Shown here in pieces: positions 1-9,770 of a stretch of DNA of 64,000 nt; the first letter of the stretch is position 1; each line of letters begins with the position of its first letter. Under the pieces are notes generated by a model. That model was given only the letters and a program-made list of their open reading frames with translations. It was not told where the DNA came from and did no database searches. This DNA comes from Dyadobacter diqingensis (GTDB lineage: Bacteria; Bacteroidota; Bacteroidia; Cytophagales; Spirosomataceae), in the NCBI RefSeq assembly GCF_024220585.1, contig NZ_JAMXKF010000003.1, forward strand, positions 558,001-622,000. The letters run 5' to 3'. Position numbers and translations under genes: made by a program.

Positions 1-365
1 GTGTTTTCAGCGGAAGGAATGTGTTCGGTTTCGCCTTCCAATTTGTGGTGAATTTCTTTGGTAGAGCTATATAAAAGAAACAAACCTCCCAAAAGTAAAA
101 TAATATCTCTGCCGCTAAGTCCATGCCCGAAGATCGTCAAAAGGTCTTCTTTTAAGCCAATAACCCATGAAATACCAAAAAGAAGGGCGATTCTAAGCAA
201 TAATGCAATCAGTAAACCATTGTTTTGAGCTTTTTTTCGTTGAGAAACAGGAAGTTTTCCTGCAACTATAGTAATGAAAATGATGTTATCAATTCCAAGT
301 ACCACTTCCAATAGTGTAAGTGTTAACAAACTGATTAGTGCGTCCGTTGTAAAAAGTGATTCCAT
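1..365 (-). CDS. TerC-family integral membrane protein, 3' part outside the window
   Basis: The first 121 residues are visible; the reading frame runs off the left edge. The protein starts MESLFTTDAL and has the TerC signature EVVLGIDNIIFI at residues 20-31, with the acidic residues E20 and D26 inside the first membrane helix. Three hydrophobic segments (about 10-36, 50-70 and 86-101) are separated by short charged loops. TerC/YkoY proteins are inner-membrane proteins linked to metal-ion export and tellurium resistance, but the substrate cannot be read from this fragment. It is transcribed away from the polysaccharide operon and is probably a separate unit, because over 300 bases separate them. 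Confidence 0.85.
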   Translation of the reverse strand, partial: MESLFTTDALISLLTLTLLEVVLGIDNIIFITIVAGKLPVSQRKKAQNNGLLIALLLRIALLFGISWVIGLKEDLLTIFGHGLSGRDIILLLGGLFLLYSSTKEIHHKLEGETEHIPSAEN

Positions 366-678
366 AGATTTGAAATGGTGAGTTTATTTATGCGAATGTA
401 AGAAGGTGTTGAAGTTTATTTTTTATTAGCAATAAAGTATTTTTGTATCTCGTTAAGCTTTTAATTGATAAATTGATTGTTTTCGGGGTAATATAAATAA
501 AATCATAATCGAAAGTTTTTTTCTGATAACATAAATGTGTTATTTTGTGCTTTCAAATGAGATATATTCAAAGAATTAAGACTTGATATAAAAGACATTA
601 AAAATATAGTGTGTGTATAGTGTGAAACAGGGCATGAAAATTTTTTCATGTCTTTGTTTTTTTTAGACGGTTCTGAAA
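366..678. other. Intergenic region with one short hairpin
   Basis: No gene is seen. It is AT-rich and carries a perfect hairpin at 633-650 (CATGAAAA, 2-base loop, TTTTCATG) followed on the plus strand by a T-rich stretch. It lies just past the end of the polysaccharide operon, but the T-rich side points the wrong way for a minus-strand terminator, so any terminator role is weak. Two copies of CACACTAT (minus strand) lie at 603-625. Confidence 0.5.
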
Positions 679-1947
679 TTACTCCTTAATGTATTGCAGA
701 CCACGGGGCAGCAGCCAGATGGTTATCGTATATAGAAAAAATATTTGCCCCGGAATCAGGTTGTATTCCACCCAATTGACCAAAAGCGTGGGTATAAAAA
801 GGAGCATGTAAATTTTTATCCAGTTTACGCTTCGTGCTTTTCGTAAAAGAAGAATACTCTTTCCCAACATAAAAATCAATAATCCGGTACCGATCAGTCC
901 CGTTTCTGCCAGCAATCCTATAAAAGTGTTATGCGCCGACAGTCCGTCTGTTTTGGTTTTGTTACTTTTTGAAATATGCTGAACAGCAGACAATCCTTCA
1001 CCTAAAACCGGTTTGTTATAAAATTTATCCAGATAAGTATTCCAGATTTTTTGCCGTTCAAGATATGAGGTTTCTTTTCGGTCTTTTACCCAGCCAAACA
1101 TTCTCTCAATCCGGTATTTGGAATAAGAATCCGGAAGCGCATCAATCAGATTTTTTCCTGTCGACGAATTCAGAAATGAGAAAGAGGAGATTACGATAAG
1201 GCTGATTAAGATGATATGAGGAATGCGTGGCGGAATAAAAAGTAAAACCGAGGTTAAAATAAGTACAAAAAGCGGACTGCGCCTTGCCGAGAAATAAACG
1301 GCGATCAGAGAAATGACGAAAATGCAGATATAATATGCGGTCTTAATGAGGCTCTCCGTGGTAAATCTCATTTTAATCAAGGCAATGATGCCCATGATAA
1401 GGGTCGGGTAAGCCCAGAAGGTATTAGAGGAAAACAAGATATTGGACATAATTATTCCTGGTGCCAGGAATAACATGCTGGCTATATCCAGGATTATGAT
1501 CACGAAATTACCTATCCATAATACATTTAGTATTCTTAAAATAAATTCTGCGCGGGTATCAGAAATGAATGCTGTTATCGAAATAAATAGCAGAACCGCA
1601 CAAAGTGAAAAGAAAGACCAGGTGCCGTAGAGCAGATAACTTGATGTATCAAAACTGAGAATCGACGATAACAACCAGCTGAGACCGACGGCGAGAACGT
1701 CAACATTATCTCTTAATATTTTTGATGTGAGCCTTAAGTTGAAGGATATGCAATACCAAAAGATCCAGACAGGAATAATAAACCTGACATTGGGTATGAA
1801 TCGGAGCACTGACGAGGTTGTTTCAACGCCATGTAGCGTGTACCTGAAAAATGAGTAATTACCGATTGTCAGAAAGGAAAAAAGGACAATTGGAAAAGTT
1901 ACATTTCTGCTGATTTTTTGAATTACGATTTCTTTTGCTGTAAACAC
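679..1947 (-). CDS. O-antigen polymerase/ligase-like membrane protein (Wzy_C family)
   Basis: 422 aa with about ten to twelve hydrophobic helices. A large soluble loop near residues 255-345 contains GEGL (316-319) and SAHNTF (337-342), followed by LLAETG. This is the typical C-terminal motif of the Wzy/WaaL (PF04932) family, in which the His lies in the periplasmic catalytic loop. SARRSPLF at 220-227 supplies the usual arginines. These proteins join undecaprenyl-linked glycans to each other (polymerase) or to a lipid acceptor (ligase); sequence alone does not separate the two. The start is GTG, overlapping the preceding gene by 25 bases, and there is no nearby ATG. It is the last gene of the polysaccharide operon. 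Confidence 0.8.
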   Translation of the reverse strand: MFTAKEIVIQKISRNVTFPIVLFSFLTIGNYSFFRYTLHGVETTSSVLRFIPNVRFIIPVWIFWYCISFNLRLTSKILRDNVDVLAVGLSWLLSSILSFDTSSYLLYGTWSFFSLCAVLLFISITAFISDTRAEFILRILNVLWIGNFVIIILDIASMLFLAPGIIMSNILFSSNTFWAYPTLIMGIIALIKMRFTTESLIKTAYYICIFVISLIAVYFSARRSPLFVLILTSVLLFIPPRIPHIILISLIVISSFSFLNSSTGKNLIDALPDSYSKYRIERMFGWVKDRKETSYLERQKIWNTYLDKFYNKPVLGEGLSAVQHISKSNKTKTDGLSAHNTFIGLLAETGLIGTGLLIFMLGKSILLLRKARSVNWIKIYMLLFIPTLLVNWVEYNLIPGQIFFLYTITIWLLPRGLQYIKE

Positions 1948-3044
1948 CTTACGAGATTGTTATATTCGGTGGTGATCTGATAATGACTTTCAGGGACATT
2001 CCGGATTGAAGTGCTGGCGGACTCAAGGTAATCCCGGCTGAGGTAGTATGACAGATAGCTGATAACCTGATCTTCATCGTTCATATCAATTTCCAATGCG
2101 ATGTTTCCAAGCTGCCGGGCTTTATCGGCGTCCGATGTTCCTTTTTGAAGAATCATCGGTTTTTTGAAAAACAGACTTTCATAAAACCGGTTGGTCCGGG
2201 CGTAACGATGATTCCCGGTTTCATTTTTTGAAAAAGGATAAGCAGCCCAGATAATATCTGCCTCACTATAAATGGCTTCTAAACTTTCCGGAACCTGATA
2301 TGGTCCATGGTAAAAGATGTTTCCCGACTTCCTTATTTTTTCTTCAAAATGACTTGTTTCAGGCATAAAAATGCCTCTAATAATAATTTCAAATTGATTC
2401 TTTATTGCCAGTGAAATCAGGCAACTGAGTGAATTTGGACAGCGTAGAACACCAAAGTAGCCAATCCTGATCTTACGATTCAAGTCAATTAGAGGATGTG
2501 TAGAGGAGTCTTTGAGCACCTGATCCGAATGGATTTTATTTTCAATAACGAGATAATTCTTAATGTATATTTTTCTGAGCCTGGTAAAATATTCCGAGAT
2601 AAAGTCAGGTGAAGTGACCACAAGCTGGTCAATATGAGGGATGATTATTTTTTCTATTTTCCTGATTAGCTTCCCGGCAAAATTATTTGAGAAAAAGATC
2701 TCACGAATATCGGGAATCTCATAAATGACCGTAGTTTTTTGCCTTGAAATTGTTTTGTAAATCAGTATCGTGAGGGCTAAGTCGAAGCCGTAAACATAGA
2801 GGTAGTCATTGTAGGGTGCATTTTTCCATAATTGAACAAAAAGCCGTAAGTATATTCTGAATCGTTTTGTGTAGTTAGCATGGGCAACCTTGCCAAGCTT
2901 AATCGGTGTGACAGCTGCTTGAACGGGATAGTAATTTCTATAAACCGCGAGACAAGTGATCACAAATCCTGCTTGTGCCAGACCCCTCAGCCTCGTTTGC
3001 TGATGTGCATCAGCCCAGTTGTTGGAAATGAATAACATCTTCAT
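1923..3044 (-). CDS. Glycosyltransferase, GT-B fold
   Basis: 373 aa. The N-terminal Rossmann-like half begins KMLFISNNW. The C-terminal half opens with IRIGYFGVLR (192-201) and carries RTNRFYESLFFKKP (283-296). This resembles the acceptor end of GT4-type enzymes, where a Glu and an Arg contact the nucleotide sugar. The canonical E-x7-E is not clean, so the family assignment is less secure than for the next gene. It is cytoplasmic or membrane-peripheral, and would add one sugar to the repeat unit. The upstream glycosyltransferase gene ends in a 4-base ATGA overlap with this start, so the two are probably translationally coupled. Confidence 0.7.
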   Translation of the reverse strand: MKMLFISNNWADAHQQTRLRGLAQAGFVITCLAVYRNYYPVQAAVTPIKLGKVAHANYTKRFRIYLRLFVQLWKNAPYNDYLYVYGFDLALTILIYKTISRQKTTVIYEIPDIREIFFSNNFAGKLIRKIEKIIIPHIDQLVVTSPDFISEYFTRLRKIYIKNYLVIENKIHSDQVLKDSSTHPLIDLNRKIRIGYFGVLRCPNSLSCLISLAIKNQFEIIIRGIFMPETSHFEEKIRKSGNIFYHGPYQVPESLEAIYSEADIIWAAYPFSKNETGNHRYARTNRFYESLFFKKPMILQKGTSDADKARQLGNIALEIDMNDEDQVISYLSYYLSRDYLESASTSIRNVPESHYQITTEYNNLVRCLQQKKS

Positions 3045-4174
3045 AAGCCATAAATTTTAGCAATAGCCAGAAAACGATTTAGGACTGCCGTCTGGGAAAA
3101 GTTTTGAACCGCGAATTCATAGCCATTTTTTTGCTTTACTAACCTTTCTGACGGATTTTGAATAACATACCGGATGATGCTGGCCAACTCATCGGGTTTT
3201 TCAGGATTAACCATCCAACCGTTTTTTCCCTGATTGAGGACTTCGGGAATACCGCCAACATTTGTTGAGACAACGGACAAGCCATTGATCAGTGCTTCGA
3301 TATTGGCAACTCCAAATGCCTCCTGGCGTGATGGCACAATAAACAGGTCGTTTTGCTGCATCAGATTCCTGACCATGGATTGGGAGGCAGGACCTATCAA
3401 ATGGATGTTGACGTTGGAGAATTTGTTGTGATGGAGAATTTTTTCCTTGAACTGTAAGTCCGGCCCAACGATTTGTAATTCGAAGTTGTATTCTGGTAAC
3501 AAACCAAGTGCAGTAATCAGATCGAATAAACCGCCTCGCATGAAATCAGATTTTATAAAAAGCACGCTGATCGAAGATTTGAAATCGAGACGGCTAAAAT
3601 CAGGTGCACCGTGAACAGTCACACCTTTGTACAAAAGGTGCAGTTTAGAGGGAGCTGGTTTGTATTCTTTTAGTACCAATTTCTGCAAATAGCAGGAGTT
3701 TACGATGATACCTTCCATGAATCGGCAGGCCAGGTTTTCCATAAAGCGGAAGATATAATGTCGAAACCATTTCCTGGATAATTGAAAATTATGCACTGAA
3801 ACGAGAATGCTGTTGTCATCATTGATCATTCCTAAAACGGGCGTTTTTAGTTGTATTGCAGACCAAATTCCTGTAATGGCGTTATTGAAAATGACCAGAT
3901 CAAAAGGAAACGATCGCTGGATTTTCAGGCAGGCCTGATAGTAGGGGAACATTCGATAAATAAATCCCCATGGTTTGGTCAAACGGTTTAATGTTAAACG
4001 CAGGCGGAATATGTGATCTTGATCCGGGTGCAGGGAGTCAATGGAAATATCTTCCGTCAGGATCCGGATTTCGGCATCGGTATTTAATCGGTTTATTTCC
4101 AATAAATAGCTGGCAAATTTCGCCGGTCCGTTTACCACATTTTCAAATGTATTGGTGCAGAAAAGTATTTTCAT
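3041..4174 (-). CDS. Glycosyltransferase family 4
   Basis: 377 aa, typical GT4 length. The N-terminal domain (1-180) starts KILFCTNTF. The C-terminal domain has RGGLFDLI at 213-220 and the retaining-GT4 E-x7-E motif EAFGVANIE at 285-293, followed by VVSTNVGGIPEVL (301-313), where the G-G-x-P-E pattern binds the donor sugar. It should transfer a hexose from a nucleotide sugar with retention of configuration. The acceptor is unknown. It overlaps the next gene by ATGA and follows the preceding one after only 4 bases. Confidence 0.88.
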   Translation of the reverse strand: MKILFCTNTFENVVNGPAKFASYLLEINRLNTDAEIRILTEDISIDSLHPDQDHIFRLRLTLNRLTKPWGFIYRMFPYYQACLKIQRSFPFDLVIFNNAITGIWSAIQLKTPVLGMINDDNSILVSVHNFQLSRKWFRHYIFRFMENLACRFMEGIIVNSCYLQKLVLKEYKPAPSKLHLLYKGVTVHGAPDFSRLDFKSSISVLFIKSDFMRGGLFDLITALGLLPEYNFELQIVGPDLQFKEKILHHNKFSNVNIHLIGPASQSMVRNLMQQNDLFIVPSRQEAFGVANIEALINGLSVVSTNVGGIPEVLNQGKNGWMVNPEKPDELASIIRYVIQNPSERLVKQKNGYEFAVQNFSQTAVLNRFLAIAKIYGL

Positions 4175-4178
4175 TTTC

Positions 4179-5234
4179 TCAGGATTTGGACATTTGAAAT
4201 AATTTCAGAAGATCAGGATAATTTGCTGCGTCAGCGGTTTGAAAATTTCTGGTACCAATGGCTGATAAATTCATTTTTTGTGCCAGCAATAGGCAATTTG
4301 TCAACTGTTCAGGTCTTTCAAACAGCAAGGCATCCTGATGAGGAAGCAGATCTGTCATTGCTTTCGTTTTCAGTGTAATGACGGGTTTCGAGAAGGACAG
4401 GGCAAGGTCAACAGAACCTGAGTGATCAATTCTGGTAAAGGGAAGCACTGCAACGTCGGCCGCGTTGAAATAATACTGAACATCCTCCTCAGCTATGAAC
4501 CGGTTGTGCCAGATTATACTTGCATGGTTGTCAGTCAGTTGCTGTAACTCCGAGATATATTCGTGATCGAGACTTGCTCCTGCCAAAATCAGATAACTGT
4601 CTGATTTTGTTATGGAAATAAAGGAACGAATCAGATTTTCAAGGCCTTTGTAAGGTTCAATCCTGCCAAAAAACAAGTAAAGAAATGCTGACTTATCAAT
4701 ACCCAGCCTTGCTCTGCTTTGGACCTGGTCGGTGAGATTGGTATAATGGTGATGAAACGGAATGTCCCGGATAACATAAATTCGATGTGGCTCTAAACTG
4801 AATTCACTGGTAATTTCATTCTTGAGGGCTTCCGAATACACCCGTATCCGACAACAATTCCGTAAGAAAAACCGGTATATCCAACGTTCGGCCAGGAGCC
4901 ACTTTTGGTTGTGATTTTGAATATTGTGTACTGTATGCACGATAGGGAGCCTTTTTATGTAAATCAGATAACAGATTTCAAAACAAAAAATCAGTGACTT
5001 GACACAACTGCCCGGCAGATTTTTGCCAATAATAAAACCATGAATCCAGTCGAAATAAATGATGTCCGGTTCAGAATTCCGTACTGCGGCATAGATGCTG
5101 AATAGTTGCTTTTTCCTGCCCAGAGACACCACAAATCCGTGTGTGCTCAGATATTTTATCATCTGATATTGAAACGGATTTTTAGGACCGGCATCCGGTA
5201 AAACCAAAATTTTTGTCAGATAAGTGTGTGCCAA
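4179..5234 (-). CDS. Glycosyltransferase family 4-like
   Basis: 351 aa. HTVHNIQNH at 100-108 and FFGRIEPYKGLENLI at 188-202 are typical of GT4 proteins of the mannosyl/glucosyltransferase type. VAVLPFTRIDHSGSVDLAL (261-279) sits where the E-x7-E donor site normally is, but with Asp and no second Glu, so the site is modified. The start appears to be TTG at 5234: the in-frame stop of the upstream neighbour lies only a few codons before it and no ATG occurs until residue 25. It probably adds one sugar in the repeat unit. Confidence 0.78.
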   Translation of the reverse strand: MAHTYLTKILVLPDAGPKNPFQYQMIKYLSTHGFVVSLGRKKQLFSIYAAVRNSEPDIIYFDWIHGFIIGKNLPGSCVKSLIFCFEICYLIYIKRLPIVHTVHNIQNHNQKWLLAERWIYRFFLRNCCRIRVYSEALKNEITSEFSLEPHRIYVIRDIPFHHHYTNLTDQVQSRARLGIDKSAFLYLFFGRIEPYKGLENLIRSFISITKSDSYLILAGASLDHEYISELQQLTDNHASIIWHNRFIAEEDVQYYFNAADVAVLPFTRIDHSGSVDLALSFSKPVITLKTKAMTDLLPHQDALLFERPEQLTNCLLLAQKMNLSAIGTRNFQTADAANYPDLLKLFQMSKS

Positions 5235-5247
5235 AAGTCTTAGCGGG

Positions 5248-6171
5248 TTATATGATTTTCGTATTGATTAAATACCTGAGTCCTTCAAGCTCATATCCGT
5301 AGCGGATTCGGCCTACGTAATGTTTACAAATACTGGTTTCTGGATTTTTCTCAAAATTTACGTCATAGCCGTTGGGGAAATGCCCGGCATCGGACATACC
5401 TGCCAGCATGGCAAAAAGTGTTTGTTCTAGCCTGTAATCATTAAAAAATGGTTTTAAGAATGAATCTGTTAACCAGGATTCTATCAAATTAAAGTCAAAG
5501 TCATTTTTATTCATCACCCACAATCCCGAATTGATGCGGACCGGGAGATTTATGCCATATTCGTTCGCAAGTTTATGCCGGCTTATCACATAGGCGTCGG
5601 CGATATCCCGGTTGAAAAAATTTGCTTTGGAATCCGTTTTCAGTTCCTGCATATATTCCAACGGATATTTGAAAAACAGCACATCTGCATCCAGATAACC
5701 AATGCGATCATTTTTTGCCCAAAGCACAATGTCGGTCAGTTTTGAAACCAGGATATTCTCACTGCGCAATCTGAGTAGGTTGGGGTAGGCCGAAAGTTTT
5801 TCTGTCACGATCGTATCGGCATCAGATCTTCGGATAAACGTTGAGCCGGGCAGATATTTATGAAATAGGCTTTCAATGTGATTGTCCAGAGAGCCATCGT
5901 CATGCAAGATGAAAATGTGACCTTTTTTGCCCAGGTGATTTAAAATCATGGCAGAAATAATTGCCATTTCATAGTCCCGCCTGCATACCAGCAGATGCAT
6001 AGATGGTTGCTGTTTGTCCGTAATTTCATAAACCGGAAGTCGCGCCATCGCTTGTTTTCTCATGCGTTGCCGGAAAAATTTGCGCGTTTCATTTAACAGG
6101 CGCAGCATGATTCGACCGCTGATATTTTCAGCAGAAACAAGAGGAATCAGGGGTGAGTTGATGAGTTTCAT
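5248..6171 (-). CDS. Putative nucleotide-diphospho-sugar transferase (GT-A, DxD)
   Basis: 307 aa. A basic N-terminal segment (20-45) precedes a GT-A-like domain with LDADVLFF at 160-167. D161 and D163 form the DxD metal/donor motif. NSGLWV (214-219), EQTLFAM (249-255) and KHYVGRIR (283-290) match the layout of GT8-like transferases, in which a late His coordinates the metal. The exact family is not recognised with confidence. It overlaps the upstream gene by 4 bases (ATGA), so it belongs to the same assembly line. Confidence 0.65.
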   Translation of the reverse strand: MKLINSPLIPLVSAENISGRIMLRLLNETRKFFRQRMRKQAMARLPVYEITDKQQPSMHLLVCRRDYEMAIISAMILNHLGKKGHIFILHDDGSLDNHIESLFHKYLPGSTFIRRSDADTIVTEKLSAYPNLLRLRSENILVSKLTDIVLWAKNDRIGYLDADVLFFKYPLEYMQELKTDSKANFFNRDIADAYVISRHKLANEYGINLPVRINSGLWVMNKNDFDFNLIESWLTDSFLKPFFNDYRLEQTLFAMLAGMSDAGHFPNGYDVNFEKNPETSICKHYVGRIRYGYELEGLRYLINTKII

Positions 6172-7466
6172 CTGCGTTTGATGTTTTCAGTGAATAGCGT
6201 TATCAGCTTTTCAGTCAGTGTCTGAAACGATTCCAATGGCATATCCTGACTTATTTTCTCGTTTGTATATCCCGCATCTGTCGTCTGAGAAAGCCTGTGT
6301 ATTACCTCTCTCAAATCTTTTCTGCTTTTGACTACATTGTATCCGCGCCCGTCATTCAGATATCGGTCGTTTTGATACTGATGGACAAATCCGTACAACA
6401 GCGGATCTTTTTTGGGATCAACAAAGTCAATGAGAAAGGACGGCGTTTTGAAATAAGCTGCTTCATAACCGAGCGTTGTGCCAAAATGCAGGAAAGCTTC
6501 GGCATGTTCGATTCTCAGGAGCTTGTCATTTGCCAAATCGCTCGGTTTGGTAATGCTCGTATCAAGGACGACATTGTTCAACTTCAATAACTTACCATAA
6601 ATTGTGCGGTTGTTTTGAAAAGGATATGGCCTGGTCACCAGTTTCCATTCCGGTACGACATCATGCAAATCTTTGGCAATTTGTTCACAATAGTCAACTT
6701 CCTGGCTTGTCAATTTGTCGTAACCCGTCGCACAACCCAGGTATATGTAGCGAAAATCATAGAGGGAAGGGGACTCGCGTTTCGATTGAAAATAATCATG
6801 GATATAGGCAAATTGTGTGGCACCCCAAACATATATCCGGTTCGGATTGATGTTTTGAAGTTGGATGAGATCTGTTTTGATTCCTTCATGCCAAACAAGA
6901 TAATTAGTCCGTTTTGAAAAAGTTTTCATTTTACACGGGTGATCCCAGCTGTATACATACGTCCAAACCGGTTTATCCTGAGCAAGAATTTGGGCAAAAA
7001 GCCAGTCATGATATATTTCGGTACAACATAGAAAAACTTCAATGTCCGGATGAATTCTGTTACGTGCTTTTATAAACGTCAGCCCATATAGATAATGATC
7101 ATAGTGTATGATTCCCGGTAGTATTTTGCTGATTTTGAGTAATGCCGACTGAATTGTTTTTTGCCATTTTTGGTGTGTCGGATTAAGTAGTTTGATGTGC
7201 TCGGTCATGTAATAATTGTAATGACTGGCAGGTATTTTCCCCAACATCAGATACAGATATTGCCAGAATAAACAGAGCAATTTTTGATATCGGCTAAAAA
7301 CTGCGATGGGGACAATAGTTATGTTGCCATTGACAAACTGACTCACTTTTTGTATTTCCGGCTCACGGATATACACCACAATTTCGTGCTCCTGACTTAA
7401 TCTGTCGAGGATTTCACGAATATCGCTGCGGGTATCCAGATACTGGGCCAGAACTCCTATTTTCAT
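6168..7466 (-). CDS. Unassigned polysaccharide-locus protein, probable GT-B glycosyltransferase
   Basis: 432 aa, soluble, starting MKIGVLAQYLDTRSDI with a Rossmann-like first strand. The C-terminal region contains EHAEAFLHFGTTLGYEAA (about 318-335). The pattern of a glycine/threonine loop followed by a helix and then PSFLIDF recalls capsule or polysialic-type transferases that use a GT-B fold, but no catalytic motif is clear. The function is therefore inferred from position between glycosyltransferases and from this loop. It could instead be a non-sugar (phosphate-alditol) transferase. It follows the GT2 gene after 9 bases. Confidence 0.5.
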   Translation of the reverse strand: MKIGVLAQYLDTRSDIREILDRLSQEHEIVVYIREPEIQKVSQFVNGNITIVPIAVFSRYQKLLCLFWQYLYLMLGKIPASHYNYYMTEHIKLLNPTHQKWQKTIQSALLKISKILPGIIHYDHYLYGLTFIKARNRIHPDIEVFLCCTEIYHDWLFAQILAQDKPVWTYVYSWDHPCKMKTFSKRTNYLVWHEGIKTDLIQLQNINPNRIYVWGATQFAYIHDYFQSKRESPSLYDFRYIYLGCATGYDKLTSQEVDYCEQIAKDLHDVVPEWKLVTRPYPFQNNRTIYGKLLKLNNVVLDTSITKPSDLANDKLLRIEHAEAFLHFGTTLGYEAAYFKTPSFLIDFVDPKKDPLLYGFVHQYQNDRYLNDGRGYNVVKSRKDLREVIHRLSQTTDAGYTNEKISQDMPLESFQTLTEKLITLFTENIKRR

Positions 7467-7475
7467 GATCTACTT

Positions 7476-8435
7476 TTATCGGAAATTGAAAAACAGCACT
7501 TTGTATAAACATTGATAACCGGCTCTTTTCAGCGGATTATTTATAATGATTTGCCAGGCGAATGTGAGCGCTTCTTTCAATTGCCCGTTTCGTTTTGCGC
7601 GATAGGCAAGGTGTCTTTCGAGAAAATTTGGCTCGACGTTTTTCTTTGTTTCAATTAATGCGTTGAGGAAATCGCGAAGTTGTTTTTCATAAGCCGGTGA
7701 TAAAAGGTCTATGCCTTTTTCGCGGCGACATTGAGATATGAAACAGATATATTCCCAAAAGAAATAGTTAAAAATACCCTCCCTTTTGATGGCATTCGAC
7801 ATCGACTCATTGTGCTGACGGTAATAATAGAGGTACTCGTCACAATTCATAAACCGATATTGTTCTGAGACCCTGAAAAGCCAGTCGATATCCTGTGCCC
7901 TTGTTACAAACTTTAGATCACGAAAAGGTATTTTGGTCACATGCTTACGCATGAGTAATGTGCCAAATGTTATTCCGGGGCGGGTGTAATTCGCTAATGA
8001 ATAGTTTAAGTTGTTGATATTCAGATCTGATATTATTTTTAGCTCTTTTCCGTTTGGATAAAATTTAATCAGATGAGAACCAGCAAGATCGATATCCGGA
8101 TTTTGGTCAAGTGTATGCACGAGTTTTTCAATGCGATGTGGATCGGAAATGTCATCAGCATCCTGAATCAGAATAAAGGCGCCGGTTGCAGCAGTAAATA
8201 ATGCGTTCATCGCAGCCGGATAACCGAGATTTTTTTCATGCTTGTAAATTGTAATCCTGATGTCCGATATTTCTTCAATTTTTGCTAACGTCTGGTCTGT
8301 CGAGCCATCATCGAGGATCAGCAACTCGAAATGACCATAGCTTTGTTTTAATATCGAATGGATTGCCTCTTGTACATAATCCACACAATTGAAGGCAGGC
8401 ATTAAAACCGATATCAAACGTGTCGCGACCATCAT
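7476..8435 (-). CDS. Glycosyltransferase family 2
   Basis: 319 aa. The GT2 domain spans about 7-220: ISVLMPAFN at 8-16, LDDGSTD at 41-47 (nucleotide-binding Asp pair) and QDADD at 91-95 (the metal-binding DxD). AQDIDWLFR (about 170) supplies the catalytic-base region. The C-terminal 90 residues are helical and contain no long membrane helix, so the protein is probably membrane-peripheral. Such enzymes invert the donor configuration and typically add rhamnose, galactose or GlcNAc in O-antigen repeats. Two ATG codons open the gene; either could serve. Confidence 0.87.
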   Translation of the reverse strand: MMVATRLISVLMPAFNCVDYVQEAIHSILKQSYGHFELLILDDGSTDQTLAKIEEISDIRITIYKHEKNLGYPAAMNALFTAATGAFILIQDADDISDPHRIEKLVHTLDQNPDIDLAGSHLIKFYPNGKELKIISDLNINNLNYSLANYTRPGITFGTLLMRKHVTKIPFRDLKFVTRAQDIDWLFRVSEQYRFMNCDEYLYYYRQHNESMSNAIKREGIFNYFFWEYICFISQCRREKGIDLLSPAYEKQLRDFLNALIETKKNVEPNFLERHLAYRAKRNGQLKEALTFAWQIIINNPLKRAGYQCLYKVLFFNFR

Positions 8436-8439
8436 TTCA

Positions 8440-9684
8440 TCAGCTTATTCTGTGAATTGGAACATTCATCGGATTAAGGATCAAACCCGTGTTTTTGATT
8501 TTTATCACAGACTTACTTACAAGACTGTCTTCAAATGATATACATGCGTCCGTATCAATGTACTGGAAAATATGGCCGTTCTGTGATAAAGAGAGTACCA
8601 CATGATAGGTCCCGGCGGCATACATAATTTCATCTTCAAAGAAGACAGCCTCAAAATTGCCATGGTCAAAATGCGCCGGATTGGACGAAATCGTTCTTAC
8701 CGGAATATTTTCAGTCGTTACGATCCCTATGGATATGGTCAGATTTGACACCGGATGCATTACCTTAAATCCTACCTTCATTTGCCAAGGTTCGGCAACC
8801 AAAAAATTACAGGTCGGACGGCTTTTTGCGTCCTCAATTTTTAAAGAGAGTAATGAAGCCGCATGAATATTATCGATTTTAAAATAGAATTTATTTTGTC
8901 GGAGCATCAGGTTATTAAGATAAGAATCGACAACCTGTGCCGAATTTCCTTCCAGATGAACCCGGCCGTTTTGTAATAATATAGCTCTGGAACACAGCGC
9001 TTTAACCGAAGCCATGCTGTGACTGACAAAAATGACGGTGCGGCCTTGATTATGACTTACTTCCTTCATTTTTCCGAGACATTTTTTCTGAAATTCTAAA
9101 TCTCCAACGGCCAGTACCTCATCAATAATTAATATTTCAGGTTCAAGATGGGCTGCCACGGCGAACGCGAGCCGTACATACATACCCGATGAGTATCGCT
9201 TAACGGGCGTGTCAATAAATCTTTCTACTGCCGAAAAGGTAATGATTTCATCGAGCTTGCTGCGGATTTCATCTTTTCGCATACCGAGAATCGCGCCGTT
9301 AAGGAATATGTTTTCGCGACCTGTCAGATCCGGATGAAAGCCGGTCCCGACTTCAAGCAGGGACGCAATGCGGCCCTTTATTCTGATTCTGCCATTTGTG
9401 GGTTTGGTGATGCGCGACAAAATTTTCAACAAGGTAGATTTTCCCGCGCCGTTGCCACCGATAATCCCCAAAACTTCTCCTTGTTTTACTTCCATCGAAA
9501 TATCTTGTAAAGCCTTGAAATATTTCGGAGGATTAGGCTGGATCGTTTTATTTTGACCCGAATATCCTTTTTGAAAAGACGATTTCCACCATTCAGCCAG
9601 ATCTCTCGACAGGTTCCCGGTTGAGGTTTTACCTGTTTTGTAAAATTTAGAAATTCCTTCAATTTGAATAACGGTCCGCGACAT
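8440..9684 (-). CDS. wzt: Polysaccharide ABC exporter, ATP-binding subunit with Wzt-type C-terminal domain
   Basis: 414 aa. The ATPase domain (about 1-255) has Walker A GGNGAGKST at 76-84, signature YSSGM at 164-168, Walker B ILIIDEVLAVGD at 184-195 and H-loop His222. An extra segment at 20-55 before the first strands is typical of Wzt/TagH exporters. Residues about 262-414 form a beta-rich domain like the Wzt carbohydrate-binding domain, which recognises the finished chain. It pairs with the permease encoded immediately upstream to move lipid-linked polysaccharide across the inner membrane. The C-terminal domain suggests chain-length or cap-dependent export. Confidence 0.92.
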   Translation of the reverse strand: MSRTVIQIEGISKFYKTGKTSTGNLSRDLAEWWKSSFQKGYSGQNKTIQPNPPKYFKALQDISMEVKQGEVLGIIGGNGAGKSTLLKILSRITKPTNGRIRIKGRIASLLEVGTGFHPDLTGRENIFLNGAILGMRKDEIRSKLDEIITFSAVERFIDTPVKRYSSGMYVRLAFAVAAHLEPEILIIDEVLAVGDLEFQKKCLGKMKEVSHNQGRTVIFVSHSMASVKALCSRAILLQNGRVHLEGNSAQVVDSYLNNLMLRQNKFYFKIDNIHAASLLSLKIEDAKSRPTCNFLVAEPWQMKVGFKVMHPVSNLTISIGIVTTENIPVRTISSNPAHFDHGNFEAVFFEDEIMYAAGTYHVVLSLSQNGHIFQYIDTDACISFEDSLVSKSVIKIKNTGLILNPMNVPIHRIS

Positions 9685-9770
9685 TTTTCGATGATTTAAA
9701 GAAATTTATATGAAAACCCATTAGACATTTACCGCATATCCAACGTCACATCAGACACTGTTTTCTTTTA

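Noticed and set aside
633..650. Terminator of the polysaccharide operon
   Set aside because: The T-rich tract lies on the plus-strand side, the wrong orientation for minus-strand transcription, so only a hairpin is recorded.
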